Of a stretch of DNA of 64,000 nt, positions 9,489 to 18,155 are shown piece after piece (position 1 is the stretch's first letter; each line of letters starts with the position of its first letter). The DNA is taken from the NCBI RefSeq assembly GCF_020829645.1, contig NZ_JAIVFS010000001.1, positions 1 through 64,000 of the forward strand, in the 5' to 3' direction. Source of the stretch: Nostoc mirabile CHAB5784 (GTDB lineage: Bacteria > Cyanobacteriota > Cyanobacteriia > Cyanobacteriales > Nostocaceae). The notes under the pieces are model-generated. The model saw only the letters and a program-made list of their open reading frames with translations. It was not told where the DNA came from and searched no databases. Both the position numbers and the translations under genes were made by a program.

Positions 9489-9704
9489 ATGGTAGAAAAA
9501 ATCACAGCTGTCTTTAATGGCAAAGTGTTCTATCCGGCTGAACCGATCGCACTGCCAATCAATACCCGCGTGCGAATCAGTATTGAAATTTTACCGCCAA
9601 GTGAACATGAAACAATATCATTTCTGCAAACGGCGCGATCGCTCAACTTAGATGGGCCACCTGATTGGTCTACCAATATAGATAAATATTTATACAGTAA
9701 GTAA
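9489..9704 (+). CDS. DUF104-like antitoxin
   Basis: This small protein of 71 residues begins MVEKITAVFNGKVFYP and continues with a short beta-rich segment, RVRISIEIL. This is the pattern of DUF104/AF2212-like antitoxins (a beta-strand DNA-binding N-terminus and a toxin-binding C-terminus). The C-terminal half, with LNLDGPPDW, is typical of the part that wraps the toxin. I chose ATG 9489 rather than the TTG at 9480. A PIN-domain gene begins 8 bases after its stop, which supports a type II toxin-antitoxin pair. Confidence 0.75.
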   Translation: MVEKITAVFNGKVFYPAEPIALPINTRVRISIEILPPSEHETISFLQTARSLNLDGPPDWSTNIDKYLYSK

Positions 9705-9711
9705 ACTTTCC

Positions 9712-10137
9712 ATGCATTCTGAAGTCTTTCTTGATACATCATTTGCCATTGCCTTATCTGCACCGAGCGATCGCTTGCATGAGCGAGCCTTACATCTGGC
9801 TAAAATGTTACAAGCGGCAGAAACTCGTTTGGTGACAACACAGGCGGTGATGTTGGAAATTGGCAATGCCTTATTCCAACAACCTTATCGTCAAGCGGCA
9901 ATCATATTATTAAATTCTCTAGTAGCAGACTCCAAAGTAGAAATTGTCCCCCTCTCCCAGGAACTTTACGAACGTGCTTTCGAGCTATATCGGGAACAAA
10001 CAGAGAAAGAATGGGGATTTGGGGATTGCGTATCTTTTATAGTGATGCAATATAGCGGCATCACTGAAGCGCTGACTGCTGATGAGCATTTTCAACAAGC
10101 AGGCTTTCGAGCATTACTGCGAGAAAATTTGCCTTAA
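9712..10137 (+). CDS. PIN-domain toxin (VapC-like ribonuclease)
   Basis: The 141-residue protein has the four acidic positions of PIN nucleases in the usual order: Asp8 in FLDTS, Glu49 in MLEIGNAL, Asp105 in GFGDCVSF and Asp124 in TADEHF. VapC-type PIN toxins cleave RNA, usually tRNA or rRNA, until bound by their antitoxin. The gene follows the DUF104-like gene by 8 bases, so the two are probably cotranscribed and the antitoxin represses the pair. No truncation is seen; the length fits the family. Confidence 0.85.
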   Translation: MHSEVFLDTSFAIALSAPSDRLHERALHLAKMLQAAETRLVTTQAVMLEIGNALFQQPYRQAAIILLNSLVADSKVEIVPLSQELYERAFELYREQTEKEWGFGDCVSFIVMQYSGITEALTADEHFQQAGFRALLRENLP

Positions 10138-10384
10138 AGATTTGGCATGGGGGATGGGGCATCCCTTCGGCTTCGCTCAGGGCAAGTGGGCATTGGGCAT
10201 TGGGCATTGGTTATTAATTCTTCTCCCTCACTCCCTCACTCCCTCACTCCCTCATCTCAAGAACTGCTCCCCACTCCCGTTCGGCTACGCCCTTCGACTA
10301 CGCTCAGGACAAGCTCACGGCAAGCCCACTCCCCACTCCTTATTATTTCGTTACAATCAGCATATGCGTTAGGAATTCAAGAGT
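10138..10384. repeat. Composite of low-complexity and palindromic repeats
   Basis: GGGCATTGGGCATTGG units, CTCCCTCACTCCCTCA units and paired CGCTCAGG-type inverted segments fill the spacer. Open frames here are by-products of the repeats. Confidence 0.7.
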
Positions 10385-10389
10385 TATCA

Positions 10390-10613
10390 GCCGTCACAAA
10401 CCCTGCTCTTAAGAGACAGGGCTTGCAATCTGAAAGACTGACCACCTTTTCAATGCAAGACTAAAAAAGTGTCTAGCTTACAGGTAAGAAGCCTAAACTG
10501 AATTGCCTGGGCGTGGTAGCCCACAAAACGTTAAGAATGCTTCCCAAGTTTTTAACCTCTTAGGCAAAAAGTAGCGATGGGATATACATACCTAGCAATA
10601 GGATTTATCGTAA
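10390..10613 (+). ncRNA. Candidate HEARO/omega RNA region upstream of the IscB/IsrB remnant
   Basis: The stretch directly before the remnant ORF is folded-looking and repeat-free. CCCTG (10401-10405) pairs with CAGGG (10417-10421). CTTGCA (10422-10427) pairs with TGCAAG (10454-10459). TGGGC (10508-10512) pairs with GCCCA (10519-10523), and GCCTAA (10491-10496) pairs with TTAGGC (10560-10565) around it. IscB and IsrB proteins are known to have their guide RNA encoded immediately upstream, so position and structure fit. I did not align it to a covariance model, and the ends are approximate. Confidence 0.5.
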
Positions 10614-11150
10614 ATGTTTGTACCAGTAGTTGATCAAAACAACCGTCCCCTGATGCCAACAACGCCTAGCAGAGCTAAACGTTGGATTAAATCAGGCAAA
10701 GCCACAGGATTTTTTAAAAAAGGAGTATTTTGTGTTCGACTAAATCAGGAGCCAAGTAATAAAAACACTCAACCAATAGCAGTTGGAATTGACCCAGGCA
10801 GCAAAAGAGAGGGATTTACGTGCCATTAGAATTTCATCGTCGCCAGCTTCACAGATTACAGCACTCTGTAGGGCATATTCGTTCTAGATATGGTGGGACA
10901 ATTAGCGCTGGTTTTAAGCGCGGTTCAGTAATCAAGTATCCAAAATTTGGATTTTGTTATGTCGGGGGCTTCAAGGAATCTCCAACTAAAAAAGATCCAG
11001 GCAGAAAAACAATCAGCTTACATTGCCTAAATACTGGTAAACGATTAACACAGAACGCATTACCAACTGAGTGCAAATTCAAAGGATATTCTTCCTGGAG
11101 AGCCACAGCAGTTAAAACTGCCGTTCGGCTTTCCTCCACGCATCTATTGT
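10614..11150 (+). pseudogene. IscB/IsrB-family (RRXRR/PLMP) RNA-guided nuclease, internally deleted
   Basis: The first 71 residues carry the PLMP motif (residues 12-15), the RRXRR-like stretch SRAKRWIKSGKA and the RuvC-I motif AVGIDPGSKREGF with Asp60. The frame then stops at 10829. From about 10815 another frame resumes with the C-terminal part of the same family: LEFHRRQLHRLQHS, then YGGTISAGFKRGS, YVGGF and GKRLTQNA. Some 200 or more residues containing the rest of RuvC (and HNH, if it was ever present) are missing, and the halves are out of frame. The lack of room for HNH and the look of the tail suggest an IsrB-like parent. The protein cannot be active. Confidence 0.8.
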
Positions 11151-11183
11151 CAAGTGGTTTCCAGCCGTTTCGGGGATTTCCTT

Positions 11184-12752
11184 ATGAAATTGATTTCCGA
11201 TCCACCGATTCCTGTAAAAATTCAAAAGATGAAGGAACGGGTGCGGTGGATGCATCCAAGTTTTGTGCAACGGGGAATTGATCAAACCAGCATAGTTATT
11301 GACGATCGCAGAGAAGATAGTCCAGAATTTTCCTTTATGGTTATCGGTGATTCTGGCACTCAATCCCATTATCGGCAACACCCCCAACGAAAAGTTGCTG
11401 AACTAATGCTGACTCACCGCGATGATTGCAGTTTTGTGTTGCACACAGGCGATGTAATTTATGTGGTGGGTTCCCAAGAGTATTACTCGACAAACTTTAT
11501 TGAACCTTACCGGGAATTTCTTGTAGGTGGCGACAACCCGAAAGACATTCCCTATGATCACATGGTGTTTAATCTGCCATTCTTACCAGTACCAGGTAAT
11601 CATGATTACTACGATGTGCCATTGATGTACCGTTTATTTACTGGAACAACATCTTCATTACGTCGCCTGTTGCGCTACAAAGATATTGAGATTGGCTGGC
11701 ATGGATCATATCAAGGTAATGCCTATGCACGGGCATTTATGGACTATACAGGGGCCATGTCTTCGCCAGAATTAGAACGTCATTTAGATCAACACTATAC
11801 TGCTAAGACCGACACAGGGCGCTGTTTGCGTTACGAACCTGGACAGTTTACCCGCTTACCCAATCGTTATTACACTTTCCGTTACGGCGGGATTGATTTT
11901 TTCGCACTGGATTCTAATACCTTTAATACACCATCACCCTTACCTGCAACTCAAGAGGGAGAAATTTACCGCCGGGGATTGCAAAAGCGTCGCCAGGAAA
12001 TAGATCGAGAAGAATTGCAGATTTTGGGAATATATGATCGCCTCAACCCCGATAAACCCAGTGAAGCGGAACAACTTGATGATCTTAGCGCCAAATTAGA
12101 TCAAATTAATGAGATCAAAATCGATATTGAAAAACAATTGGCATCTCATAAAATGCCTGCGATCGACTTTGAACAACTCGAATGGTTGCGTAGCAGACTA
12201 ATCGAATCTTGGAACACCTCCGAAGTGCGCGGACGTGTAATCTTTTTCCACCATCCACCCTACGTTACAGAAGCTACCAAGTGGGATCAGGCACAAACCT
12301 TGGCGGTTCGTCACCGCTTGCGCTGGGTGTTTGAACAAGTGGCAGAAACTCTTGGTTTTCTAATTAAAGAACGTCCCATAGTCGATTTGATTTTAAATGG
12401 TCACGCTCACTGTTTAGAGCATCTTTGCACAACTGATACCGGATTTGCTGACTCCCACATTAACTGCATTATTTCTGGTGGTAGTGGTCATCGTCCCCGT
12501 TATCAACGGGAAGAGGGGACTGAATTGATGGAGACTTTTACGGAAATTGCAGGTAAACCCACTCGGAAAGTTGCCGATTCAACGCTTTTTGTGGGTCGTC
12601 ATGATTACAATTTCCAGAACCGCCTACCTTACTCATGTGTGCGGATTGATGTTCTAGATGGTAGCCCACCCAAGTTTATCATTAGACCACTGATTACTGA
12701 ACGGGTTGAAGATGAGTGGTATAACCGCGAACTTGAACCTTTTGTGATTTAA
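11184..12752 (+). CDS. Metallophosphoesterase (calcineurin-like)
   Basis: The 522-residue protein has the binuclear-metal phosphoesterase signature: GDSG near residue 55, HTGD near 87, PGNHD near 137, FFHHPPY near 360 and NGHAHC near 410. Between PGNHD and HHPP lies an insertion with a predicted helical, charged segment (about 265-325) of the kind that forms a cap. There is no signal peptide, so it is probably cytoplasmic. The substrate is unknown. I chose ATG 11184; the GTG at 11154 lies in sequence that belongs to the IscB/IsrB remnant. No partner gene is next to it. Confidence 0.85.
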   Translation: MKLISDPPIPVKIQKMKERVRWMHPSFVQRGIDQTSIVIDDRREDSPEFSFMVIGDSGTQSHYRQHPQRKVAELMLTHRDDCSFVLHTGDVIYVVGSQEYYSTNFIEPYREFLVGGDNPKDIPYDHMVFNLPFLPVPGNHDYYDVPLMYRLFTGTTSSLRRLLRYKDIEIGWHGSYQGNAYARAFMDYTGAMSSPELERHLDQHYTAKTDTGRCLRYEPGQFTRLPNRYYTFRYGGIDFFALDSNTFNTPSPLPATQEGEIYRRGLQKRRQEIDREELQILGIYDRLNPDKPSEAEQLDDLSAKLDQINEIKIDIEKQLASHKMPAIDFEQLEWLRSRLIESWNTSEVRGRVIFFHHPPYVTEATKWDQAQTLAVRHRLRWVFEQVAETLGFLIKERPIVDLILNGHAHCLEHLCTTDTGFADSHINCIISGGSGHRPRYQREEGTELMETFTEIAGKPTRKVADSTLFVGRHDYNFQNRLPYSCVRIDVLDGSPPKFIIRPLITERVEDEWYNRELEPFVI

Positions 12753-12804
12753 ACAAAATGTCACATTCACCCACATCCCGCCCAGAACTAAAGTTCAGCG
12801 GCTC

Positions 12805-12871
12805 ATAGCTGAAGTCCACTAAGCGTGGACTGAACTAATCATTTAGTCCACGCTTAGTGGACTTCAGCTAT
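12805..12871. repeat. Perfect 27-bp inverted repeat with 13-base loop
   Basis: Arms 12805-12831 and 12845-12871 are exact reverse complements centred on AAGTCCACTAAGCGTGGACT. It sits 53 bases after the phosphoesterase stop. It may stop or stabilise that transcript, but it lacks a T-run and is related to palindromic spacer repeats near 16780-16880. Confidence 0.75.
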
Positions 12872-13353
12872 CAGACTCGGAATTCATTCCGAGGCAGGAT
12901 AGAAACGTAGTGCGAGATTTATTAATAAGGGACTTCCAAATAAAAAAATATCCCAAAACTGACGCAAAAATCTTCTCTATTTCTCCCCTCTCTGTGTTCT
13001 CTGCGTCTGGAGTGGTTCGTTCATTTGGATAATTTATTTCTTGGAAGTCCCTAAACGAGATTTATTAATAAAGATATGGCCGGGGCAAGGCTTGTGTGTA
13101 CACCGTAGCCTTACTAAGGAGAGGGATGTCCGCCAGGACAGGGTGAGAGGATGAATGAACAAGTCCTCTTCACGGTAGCGAAATGTTCTAGATCCCCCTA
13201 AATCCCCCTTTTTAAGGGGGACTTTGATTCCGGTTTCCCCCTTTTTAATGGGGGTTAGGGGGGATCAATAAGTGCAAAGATACAGCAAATCACTTTTCAA
13301 ACAACCTCTGAGGTTCAACTGAAATTATAAGTAATCATGCGATCGCGCTTTAA
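12872..13353. repeat. Cluster of dispersed repeats, no gene
   Basis: Three kinds of repeat follow each other. At 12930-13052 an element has inverted ends GGGACTTCC / GGAAGTCCC and is flanked by direct copies of CGAGATTTATTAATA. At 13089-13150 is a second copy of the GTGTGTACACCGTAG repeat found at 9203. At 13190-13266 is a palindromic CCCCCTTTTTAAGGGGG-type element, common in cyanobacterial spacers. Confidence 0.6.
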
Positions 13354-13522
13354 TCACTTGAAAATCAAATCCAAACGTTGCTGGGTTGCTTTGAGTGATT
13401 CTGCTGGCGAACTTTTTCCCAACAATACAGATTCAATTACTCGACCGAAATTGTCAGAAATCCAATTGTAACCAGGAAATATCGGACGCGATCGCCCATA
13501 TTTAGCTTGTAAAAATACCTTT
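13354..13522 (-). pseudogene. ABC transporter substrate-binding protein, C-terminal remnant
   Basis: The minus strand has an open frame of about 56 residues ending at a TGA. It reads PIFPGYNWISDNFGRVIES and continues SPAESLKATQQRLDLIF. This is the usual C-terminus of family 1 extracellular solute-binding proteins. No start and no N-terminal part are present, and the sequence ends at 13522 in unrelated spacer. It is a relic of a deleted sugar- or peptide-type transporter gene. It is too short for a confident substrate. Confidence 0.6.
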
Positions 13523-13630
13523 ACCAAATTTTAGAGACACTCTGATCTAGCCTTGCACAATTATCTAAAGCTATGGTTATTGCAAGCGTTTATATCCTAA
13601 TCTTAAATAGAGTTTTGATAATTTCAGATT

Positions 13631-14389
13631 ATGGCAGGACATAGTAAATGGGCAAATATTAAGCGCCAAAAAGCGGTAGTAGATGCAAAAAGGGGAAAAA
13701 CCTTCACTCAGTTGTCTAGGGCGATTATCGTTGCGGCTAGAAGTGGCGTACCAGATCCGGCGCTGAATTTTCAACTTCGCACGGCAATTGACAAGGCAAA
13801 GGCGGCGAGTATTCCCAATGATAATATTGAACGAGCGATCGCTAAAGGTGCAGGCACTTCTGGCGGCGATAATGCTACTTTTGAAGCGATTCGCTACGAA
13901 GGTTATGGCCCTGGTGGTGTAGCGATTTTAATTGAAGCCCTCACAGATAATCGCAATCGCACTGCTGCTGACTTGCGTGTAGCTTTCAGTAAAAATGGTG
14001 GCAATCTTGGCGAAACAGGTTGCGTTAGCTGGATGTTTGACCAAAAAGGCGTTTGTGTAGTGCAGGGTGTGGTTGACGAAGAACAACTTTTAGAAGCATC
14101 CCTTGAAGGCGGTGCCCAATCTTATGAGATGACTGAAGATCAGATGGCTGAGGTATTGACTGACATAGGCAATTTAGAAACCCTTAGCCAGATACTCAAG
14201 GATCAAGGCTTTAAGGTAACTGATGCCGAATTGCGCTGGATTCCCAGTAATAGTGTAGAAGTTACTGATCCAGATCAGGCGCGATCGCTTTTCAAGTTAA
14301 TTGATACTCTAGAAGGCTTGGATGATGTGCAAAATGTCACAGCTAACTTTGAAATATCAGAAGAATTAATGGCTCTCAGCATTTCTTAA
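13631..14389 (+). CDS. YebC/PmpR-family regulatory protein
   Basis: The 252-residue protein begins [14 protein letters not shown], the hallmark of the YebC/PmpR/TACO1 family. It carries the family motifs [11 protein letters not shown] and YEGYGPGG, and the usual three-domain length. Members act as DNA-binding regulators or, as shown more recently for the family, help ribosomes through difficult peptide sequences. The gene is monocistronic, with a good terminator directly downstream. The codon-dense HIP1 sites in it match core genes. Confidence 0.92.
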   Translation: MAGHSKWANIKRQKAVVDAKRGKTFTQLSRAIIVAARSGVPDPALNFQLRTAIDKAKAASIPNDNIERAIAKGAGTSGGDNATFEAIRYEGYGPGGVAILIEALTDNRNRTAADLRVAFSKNGGNLGETGCVSWMFDQKGVCVVQGVVDEEQLLEASLEGGAQSYEMTEDQMAEVLTDIGNLETLSQILKDQGFKVTDAELRWIPSNSVEVTDPDQARSLFKLIDTLEGLDDVQNVTANFEISEELMALSIS

Positions 14390-14420
14390 TCATTTACAAA
14401 AATAATTGTATTATTTAACC

Positions 14421-14455
14421 CCGTTGAAATCCCTACCAATCAACGGTTTTTTTTT
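14421..14455 (+). terminator. Rho-independent terminator after the yebC-type gene
   Basis: CCGTTGA (14421-14427) pairs with TCAACGG (14440-14446), followed by nine T residues. Confidence 0.85.
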
Positions 14456-14524
14456 AATTAACTTGCCCAAGGGGGCGCGATCGCGTCAAAATAAAAGTTA
14501 AAGACGCTGTAACCTAACTTAACA

Positions 14525-15778
14525 ATGGCCCTAACGCAGCTTGAGCAAATTTCCCCTCAACCTACACCGCCAGACTTGCGGGGATATGAACATGATTTGG
14601 TAATTGTCGGTGGTGGGATTATTGGCTTAACTCTAGCCTCTGCTTTAAAAGATTCTGGCTTGAGTGTCTTGCTGATTGAAGCGAAAGTGGCATCAGCAGC
14701 CGTAGCTAAAGGGCAAGCATACGCAGTTCATCAGCTTTCGTCGCTAATTTACCAAGGAATTGGAGTTTGGGACAAAATGTTGCCTCAAATAGCCAAATAT
14801 TGCCGAGTTCGTCTTTCTGATGCCGATTATCCCAATGTGGTGGAATTTACCACAGATGATATAGATACAGCATTGGGTTATGTGGCGGAACACCAAGCGC
14901 TATTGCAGCCTTTGCAAGAGTTTGTCCAAGATTGTGCAAATGTGACTTATCTGTGTCCAGCTGAAGTGGTAAATACGCAATACCAGAAAGATATAGTAGC
15001 GATAGATATTAAAGTTGCCGATCAGTTATACTCAGTTCGCAGCAAATTACTGATAGCAGCAGATGGGGCGCGATCGCCAATTCGTCAAGCTGCTGGTATC
15101 AAAACCTCTGGCTGGAAATATTGGCAGTCTTGCATCGTAGCATTTGTCAAACCAGAAAAACCCCACAATAACACCGCTTACGAAAGATTTTGGTCTAGCG
15201 GGCCCTTTGCGATTTTACCTTTACCGGGAAACCGTTGCCGCATTGTATGGACAGCCCCTCACGAAGAAGCAAAAGCTTTATGTGCCTTAGATGATGAGCA
15301 ATTTTTGGCAGAACTTACCCGTCGCTATGGCGATCAGATGGGGAAATTGGAATTACTAGGCGATCGCTTTGTATTCCAGGTACAACTCATGCAAAGCGAT
15401 CGCTATGTTCTCCCCCGACTGGCATTAATTGGTGATGCGGCGCACAATTGCCATCCTGTGGGTGGACAAGGTTTAAATTTGGGGATTCGGGATGCAGCAG
15501 CTTTGGCGCAAGTAATCCAAACAGCGCACCAAGCGGGTAAAGATATTGGCGACATTCAAATTCTTAAAGGTTATGAACGCTGGCGCAAGCTAGAGAACCT
15601 GACAATTTTAGGTTTCACCGATTTGTTAGATCGGATGTTTTCTAATAACTTCTTACCTGTGGTAGTGGTGCGTCGCCTGGGTTTATGGTTTTTGCAGCGA
15701 GTCCCTGTATTAAAAGTGTTTATGCTGAAGTTGATGATTGGCTTGAAGGGACGGACTCCAGAATTGGCAAAACGATAA
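14525..15778 (+). CDS. UbiH/Coq6-like FAD-dependent monooxygenase
   Basis: The 417-residue flavoprotein shows the FAD-binding GGGIIG motif near residue 30, the DGARSP motif near 180 and the second FAD motif GDAAHNCHPVGGQG near 307. This is the class that hydroxylates aromatic rings of quinone precursors (UbiH/UbiF/Coq6). In cyanobacteria such proteins are annotated as FAD-dependent hydroxylases with no settled substrate. The C-terminus, with a hydrophobic stretch around RRLGLWFLQRVPVL, may touch the membrane. The start is an ATG at 14525. It has no cotranscribed neighbour. Confidence 0.88.
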   Translation: MALTQLEQISPQPTPPDLRGYEHDLVIVGGGIIGLTLASALKDSGLSVLLIEAKVASAAVAKGQAYAVHQLSSLIYQGIGVWDKMLPQIAKYCRVRLSDADYPNVVEFTTDDIDTALGYVAEHQALLQPLQEFVQDCANVTYLCPAEVVNTQYQKDIVAIDIKVADQLYSVRSKLLIAADGARSPIRQAAGIKTSGWKYWQSCIVAFVKPEKPHNNTAYERFWSSGPFAILPLPGNRCRIVWTAPHEEAKALCALDDEQFLAELTRRYGDQMGKLELLGDRFVFQVQLMQSDRYVLPRLALIGDAAHNCHPVGGQGLNLGIRDAAALAQVIQTAHQAGKDIGDIQILKGYERWRKLENLTILGFTDLLDRMFSNNFLPVVVVRRLGLWFLQRVPVLKVFMLKLMIGLKGRTPELAKR

Positions 15779-15787
15779 GGCTTAAAT

Positions 15788-15942
15788 CAGTTATCAGTTA
15801 TCAGTTATCAGTTATCAGGCATACTGTGGGGGATAAATGTTGCGCCACCAACGCCTGCTCCTTTTGGTGGGGGACAAAAACTTGCGAGATAAATAGATCA
15901 CTCTCTACTGTTCACTGTTCACTGTTCACTGTTCACTGTTAA
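15788..15942. repeat. Heptanucleotide tandem repeats
   Basis: GTTATCA is repeated about four times at 15790-15818, and TGTTCAC about four times at 15906-15938. Both are 7-mer short tandem repeats of the kind known from Anabaena and Calothrix. Confidence 0.8.
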
Positions 15943-15945
15943 AAG

Positions 15946-16590
15946 CTACACCACAGCAGCTTGAAAAATCTGGTTTGGGGTGAGATTCAATTCGGGAAAA
16001 GTTTGGGAAATAATGCGTTCCCCGGAGGGGTTGCCGCAGGCATCGCTATCTCGAAACTTACTTATCTGATATTCCCCATCAACTAAGTTACACACGGTGA
16101 TTGTCGGTTGTTTGGGATTGCCGATAAAATTACGTCCACCCAAGGCAGCATAATCGACAATCCAGTATTCCGGGATACCCATCTCTTCATACTCAGCATA
16201 CTTCAAGTAATAATCGTCTCGCCAGTTGGTTGATACAACCTCAATTGCCAAAGGTATTGATGCACCCAAACTAACAGTAGATTCTTTTTTCCATAATTTT
16301 TCGTTTGCCAGATTTGCACGGTTTAGCACCAACACATCTGGTAAGTAACCCGAATCTTTTTCAGGAGGTCTAACTATAACTTGGTTGGGCATGAAGTAGG
16401 GCAATCCTAGACGTTCGATTTCAACAGCAATTTTGATACCTAGAAATCCTTTAACTTCTTCGTGTTCCCCTACTGGTTGCGCCATTTCAACAATTTCTCC
16501 TTTATGTAGTTCGTAGCGAACTCGTTGAATTTCGGGTAGCCAATCGACAAATTCCTCAAAGGTTACTAGCTTGGGTATGGCTTGAGTCAT
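15946..16590 (-). CDS. Uma2-family (DUF820) putative endonuclease
   Basis: The 214-residue protein is a member of the Uma2/DUF820 family, which is hugely expanded in cyanobacteria and has a PD-(D/E)XK restriction-endonuclease-like fold. Motif positions visible are E near 29, PDVLVLN with its Asp, and the AIEVVSTNWRDDYYLKYAEY segment, which supplies the catalytic Glu and Lys. The biological role is unknown. It is an isolated gene between repeat blocks, on the strand opposite to its neighbours. Confidence 0.88.
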   Translation of the reverse strand: MTQAIPKLVTFEEFVDWLPEIQRVRYELHKGEIVEMAQPVGEHEEVKGFLGIKIAVEIERLGLPYFMPNQVIVRPPEKDSGYLPDVLVLNRANLANEKLWKKESTVSLGASIPLAIEVVSTNWRDDYYLKYAEYEEMGIPEYWIVDYAALGGRNFIGNPKQPTITVCNLVDGEYQISKFRDSDACGNPSGERIISQTFPELNLTPNQIFQAAVV

Positions 16591-16675
16591 GGCTTTTGAG
16601 AGTTATTGCTTTGGAAATATTATCTCTAATTTAGGCGACTGCGGACAGCTTTTTCACCACGGTTAAAAACGCGCT

Positions 16676-17000
16676 TATAGCGGTTCTCGTTTACGTGAGG
16701 TACACCCGTAGGGGCACGGCACTGCCCATTGGTGTCAACTTAAGCTAAAAGTAGCTTAACTGTTAGCTTCCTCACCCGCCTCGAACTAAAGTTCAAGGCT
16801 GATAGCTAAAGTCTACTGAAGTAGACTAAAGATTTTTGGCTATATTTAGTCATCAACAGAAGACTTCCGCTAAAAGCCAAGGAAGTTCAGTTCCTTGCGG
16901 GACATAGCTTTTACGTTAAGTTGACACCTATGGGCACTGCCGTGCCCCTACACCTCGTGATGTGATGTTGTACCGCATCTGAATGGGAACCGCTATATAT
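16676..17000. repeat. MITE-like nested inverted repeat, family B, copy 1
   Basis: An inner inverted repeat of about 50 bp pairs 16694-16744 with 16907-16961 and is built on GGTGTCAACTTAA and TAGGGGCACGGCA. An outer pair built on ATAGCGGTTC (16676-16689) and GAACCGCTAT (16986-17000) surrounds it. The interior has a smaller hairpin. A relative with different interior lies at 42076-42357. No gene is present. Confidence 0.65.
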
Positions 17001-17004
17001 TGAA

Positions 17005-17370
17005 AGCGCCGCATTTGCTATATCAGCGACTCCATTTGCTATATCGGCGACTCCATTTGTTATATCGGCGATCGCATTTGTTACTTCGGCGACTCCATTT
17101 GTTATTTCGGCGATCGCATTTGTTACTTCGGCGACTCCATTTGTTATTTCGGCGATCGCATTTGTTATTTCGGCGATCGCATTTGTTATTTCGGCGTTCG
17201 CATTTGTTACTTCGGCGTTCGCATTTGTTATTTCGGCGTTCGCATTTGTTACTTCGGCGTTCGCATTTGTTACTTCGGCGTTCACATTTGTTATTTCGGC
17301 GTTCACATTTGTTATTTCGGCGTTCGCATTTGTTACTTCGGCGATCGCATTTGTTACTTCGGCGTTCGCA
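17005..17370. repeat. Tandem array of 21-bp units containing HIP1 sites (16 full copies)
   Basis: Sixteen full 21-bp units run from 17026 to 17361, with partial units at both ends. The type is GCGATCGCATTTGTTATTTCG. Many units contain the HIP1 octamer GCGATCGC. Because 21 is a multiple of three, the minus strand stays open as a heptad repeat (NAIAEIT type) and the plus strand as Arg/His/Leu-rich heptads. The minus-strand reading resembles cyanobacterial pentapeptide-like or heptad proteins but has no proper start region. Confidence 0.85.
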
Positions 17371-17520
17371 TAGTAGTATTTTGGAAGCAATGCCTACGGC
17401 TGGCTACGCCTACGCATAGTAGTATTTTGTCAGCGATCGCTTCACTCAGATGTAGTAAGCAAATGCCCACCCGACTTTTTGCTAGGATAGTATGCAATCA
17501 ATTTTCAAGGATCTGAGGGT

Positions 17521-17898
17521 ATGACTCTAGGATCAACTGAACAAACAGCTATCATCCGTACAGAGCGGGGATTGACGATCGCAGGCACTCGCATTACCAT
17601 TTATGACGTAATGGATCATCTCGTAGCGGGACGACCACCAGAATTAGTCTTGAATTGGCTTCCATTGACAAAAAAGCAACTGGAGTCGGCTCTATCTTAC
17701 ATTGAGACGAATCGTACTGAGGTTGAAGCTGAGTATCAAGAAGTTTTGAAAACAGCAGAAGAAATCCGGCAGTATTGGCAAGAACGGAACCGAGATCGCC
17801 TTAGTCAGATTGCCGCGATACCGCCTAAGCCCGGTCAAGAGGCTCTATGGAAAAAACTCCAAGTGCAGAAAGCTAAACATGCAGTGGAGTCAAAATAA
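17521..17898 (+). CDS. DUF433-family protein
   Basis: The 125-residue protein begins with a DUF433-like segment: TERGLTIAGTRITIYDVMDHLVAG and then W-LP-T-K-QLESALSYI. This is a small helix-turn-helix fold often found as an antitoxin partner of PIN-like (DUF5615) toxins. No toxin gene follows; the next ORF is unrelated. The C-terminal half is a charged helix. The ATG at 17521 has GAGGGT just upstream. Confidence 0.8.
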   Translation: MTLGSTEQTAIIRTERGLTIAGTRITIYDVMDHLVAGRPPELVLNWLPLTKKQLESALSYIETNRTEVEAEYQEVLKTAEEIRQYWQERNRDRLSQIAAIPPKPGQEALWKKLQVQKAKHAVESK

Positions 17899-18155
17899 TT
17901 CGTAATTTATAATGACGCTCGATGACTCGCTACCGCTTCGCTAACGTAATTCGTAATTATTACCCCACGACTGAAGTCGCTTGCTCTGAAATAAGGAATA
18001 AATTTATTTGTCTCCATAAAATGTTAGTTAGTTGCTCTGTACCTTTTAGTATTTTTCTACATAAAATTAAAAATCTAAAATTAAAAATTGGTAATACTGA
18101 TGGCTAGGAGTGTTAAAGTTTCAAGAAATTCACCGGAACTTTTCAGCGGGTATTC
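17899..18155. other. Short spacer with AATTCGTAAT repeats
   Basis: No gene seen. Copies of the TTCGTAAT repeat and an AT-rich run precede the transglycosylase gene. Confidence 0.5.

Noticed and set aside
10147..10464. Two overlapping plus-strand ORFs of about 100 codons
   Set aside because: They are made of CTCCCTCA and GGGCATT repeats and run into the structured RNA region. No family resemblance.
10820..11281. Independent 153-codon gene
   Set aside because: Its sequence is the C-terminal part of the IscB/IsrB protein begun at 10614, displaced by a deletion; the GTG start is accidental.
17005..17370. CRISPR array
   Set aside because: The 21-bp units are contiguous, with no unique spacers; it is a plain tandem repeat. 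The same applies to 8973-9158.
16911..17390. Minus-strand protein gene of 159 codons
   Set aside because: The frame is open only because the repeat unit is 21 bp. The start lies in repeat DNA and there is no ribosome binding site.
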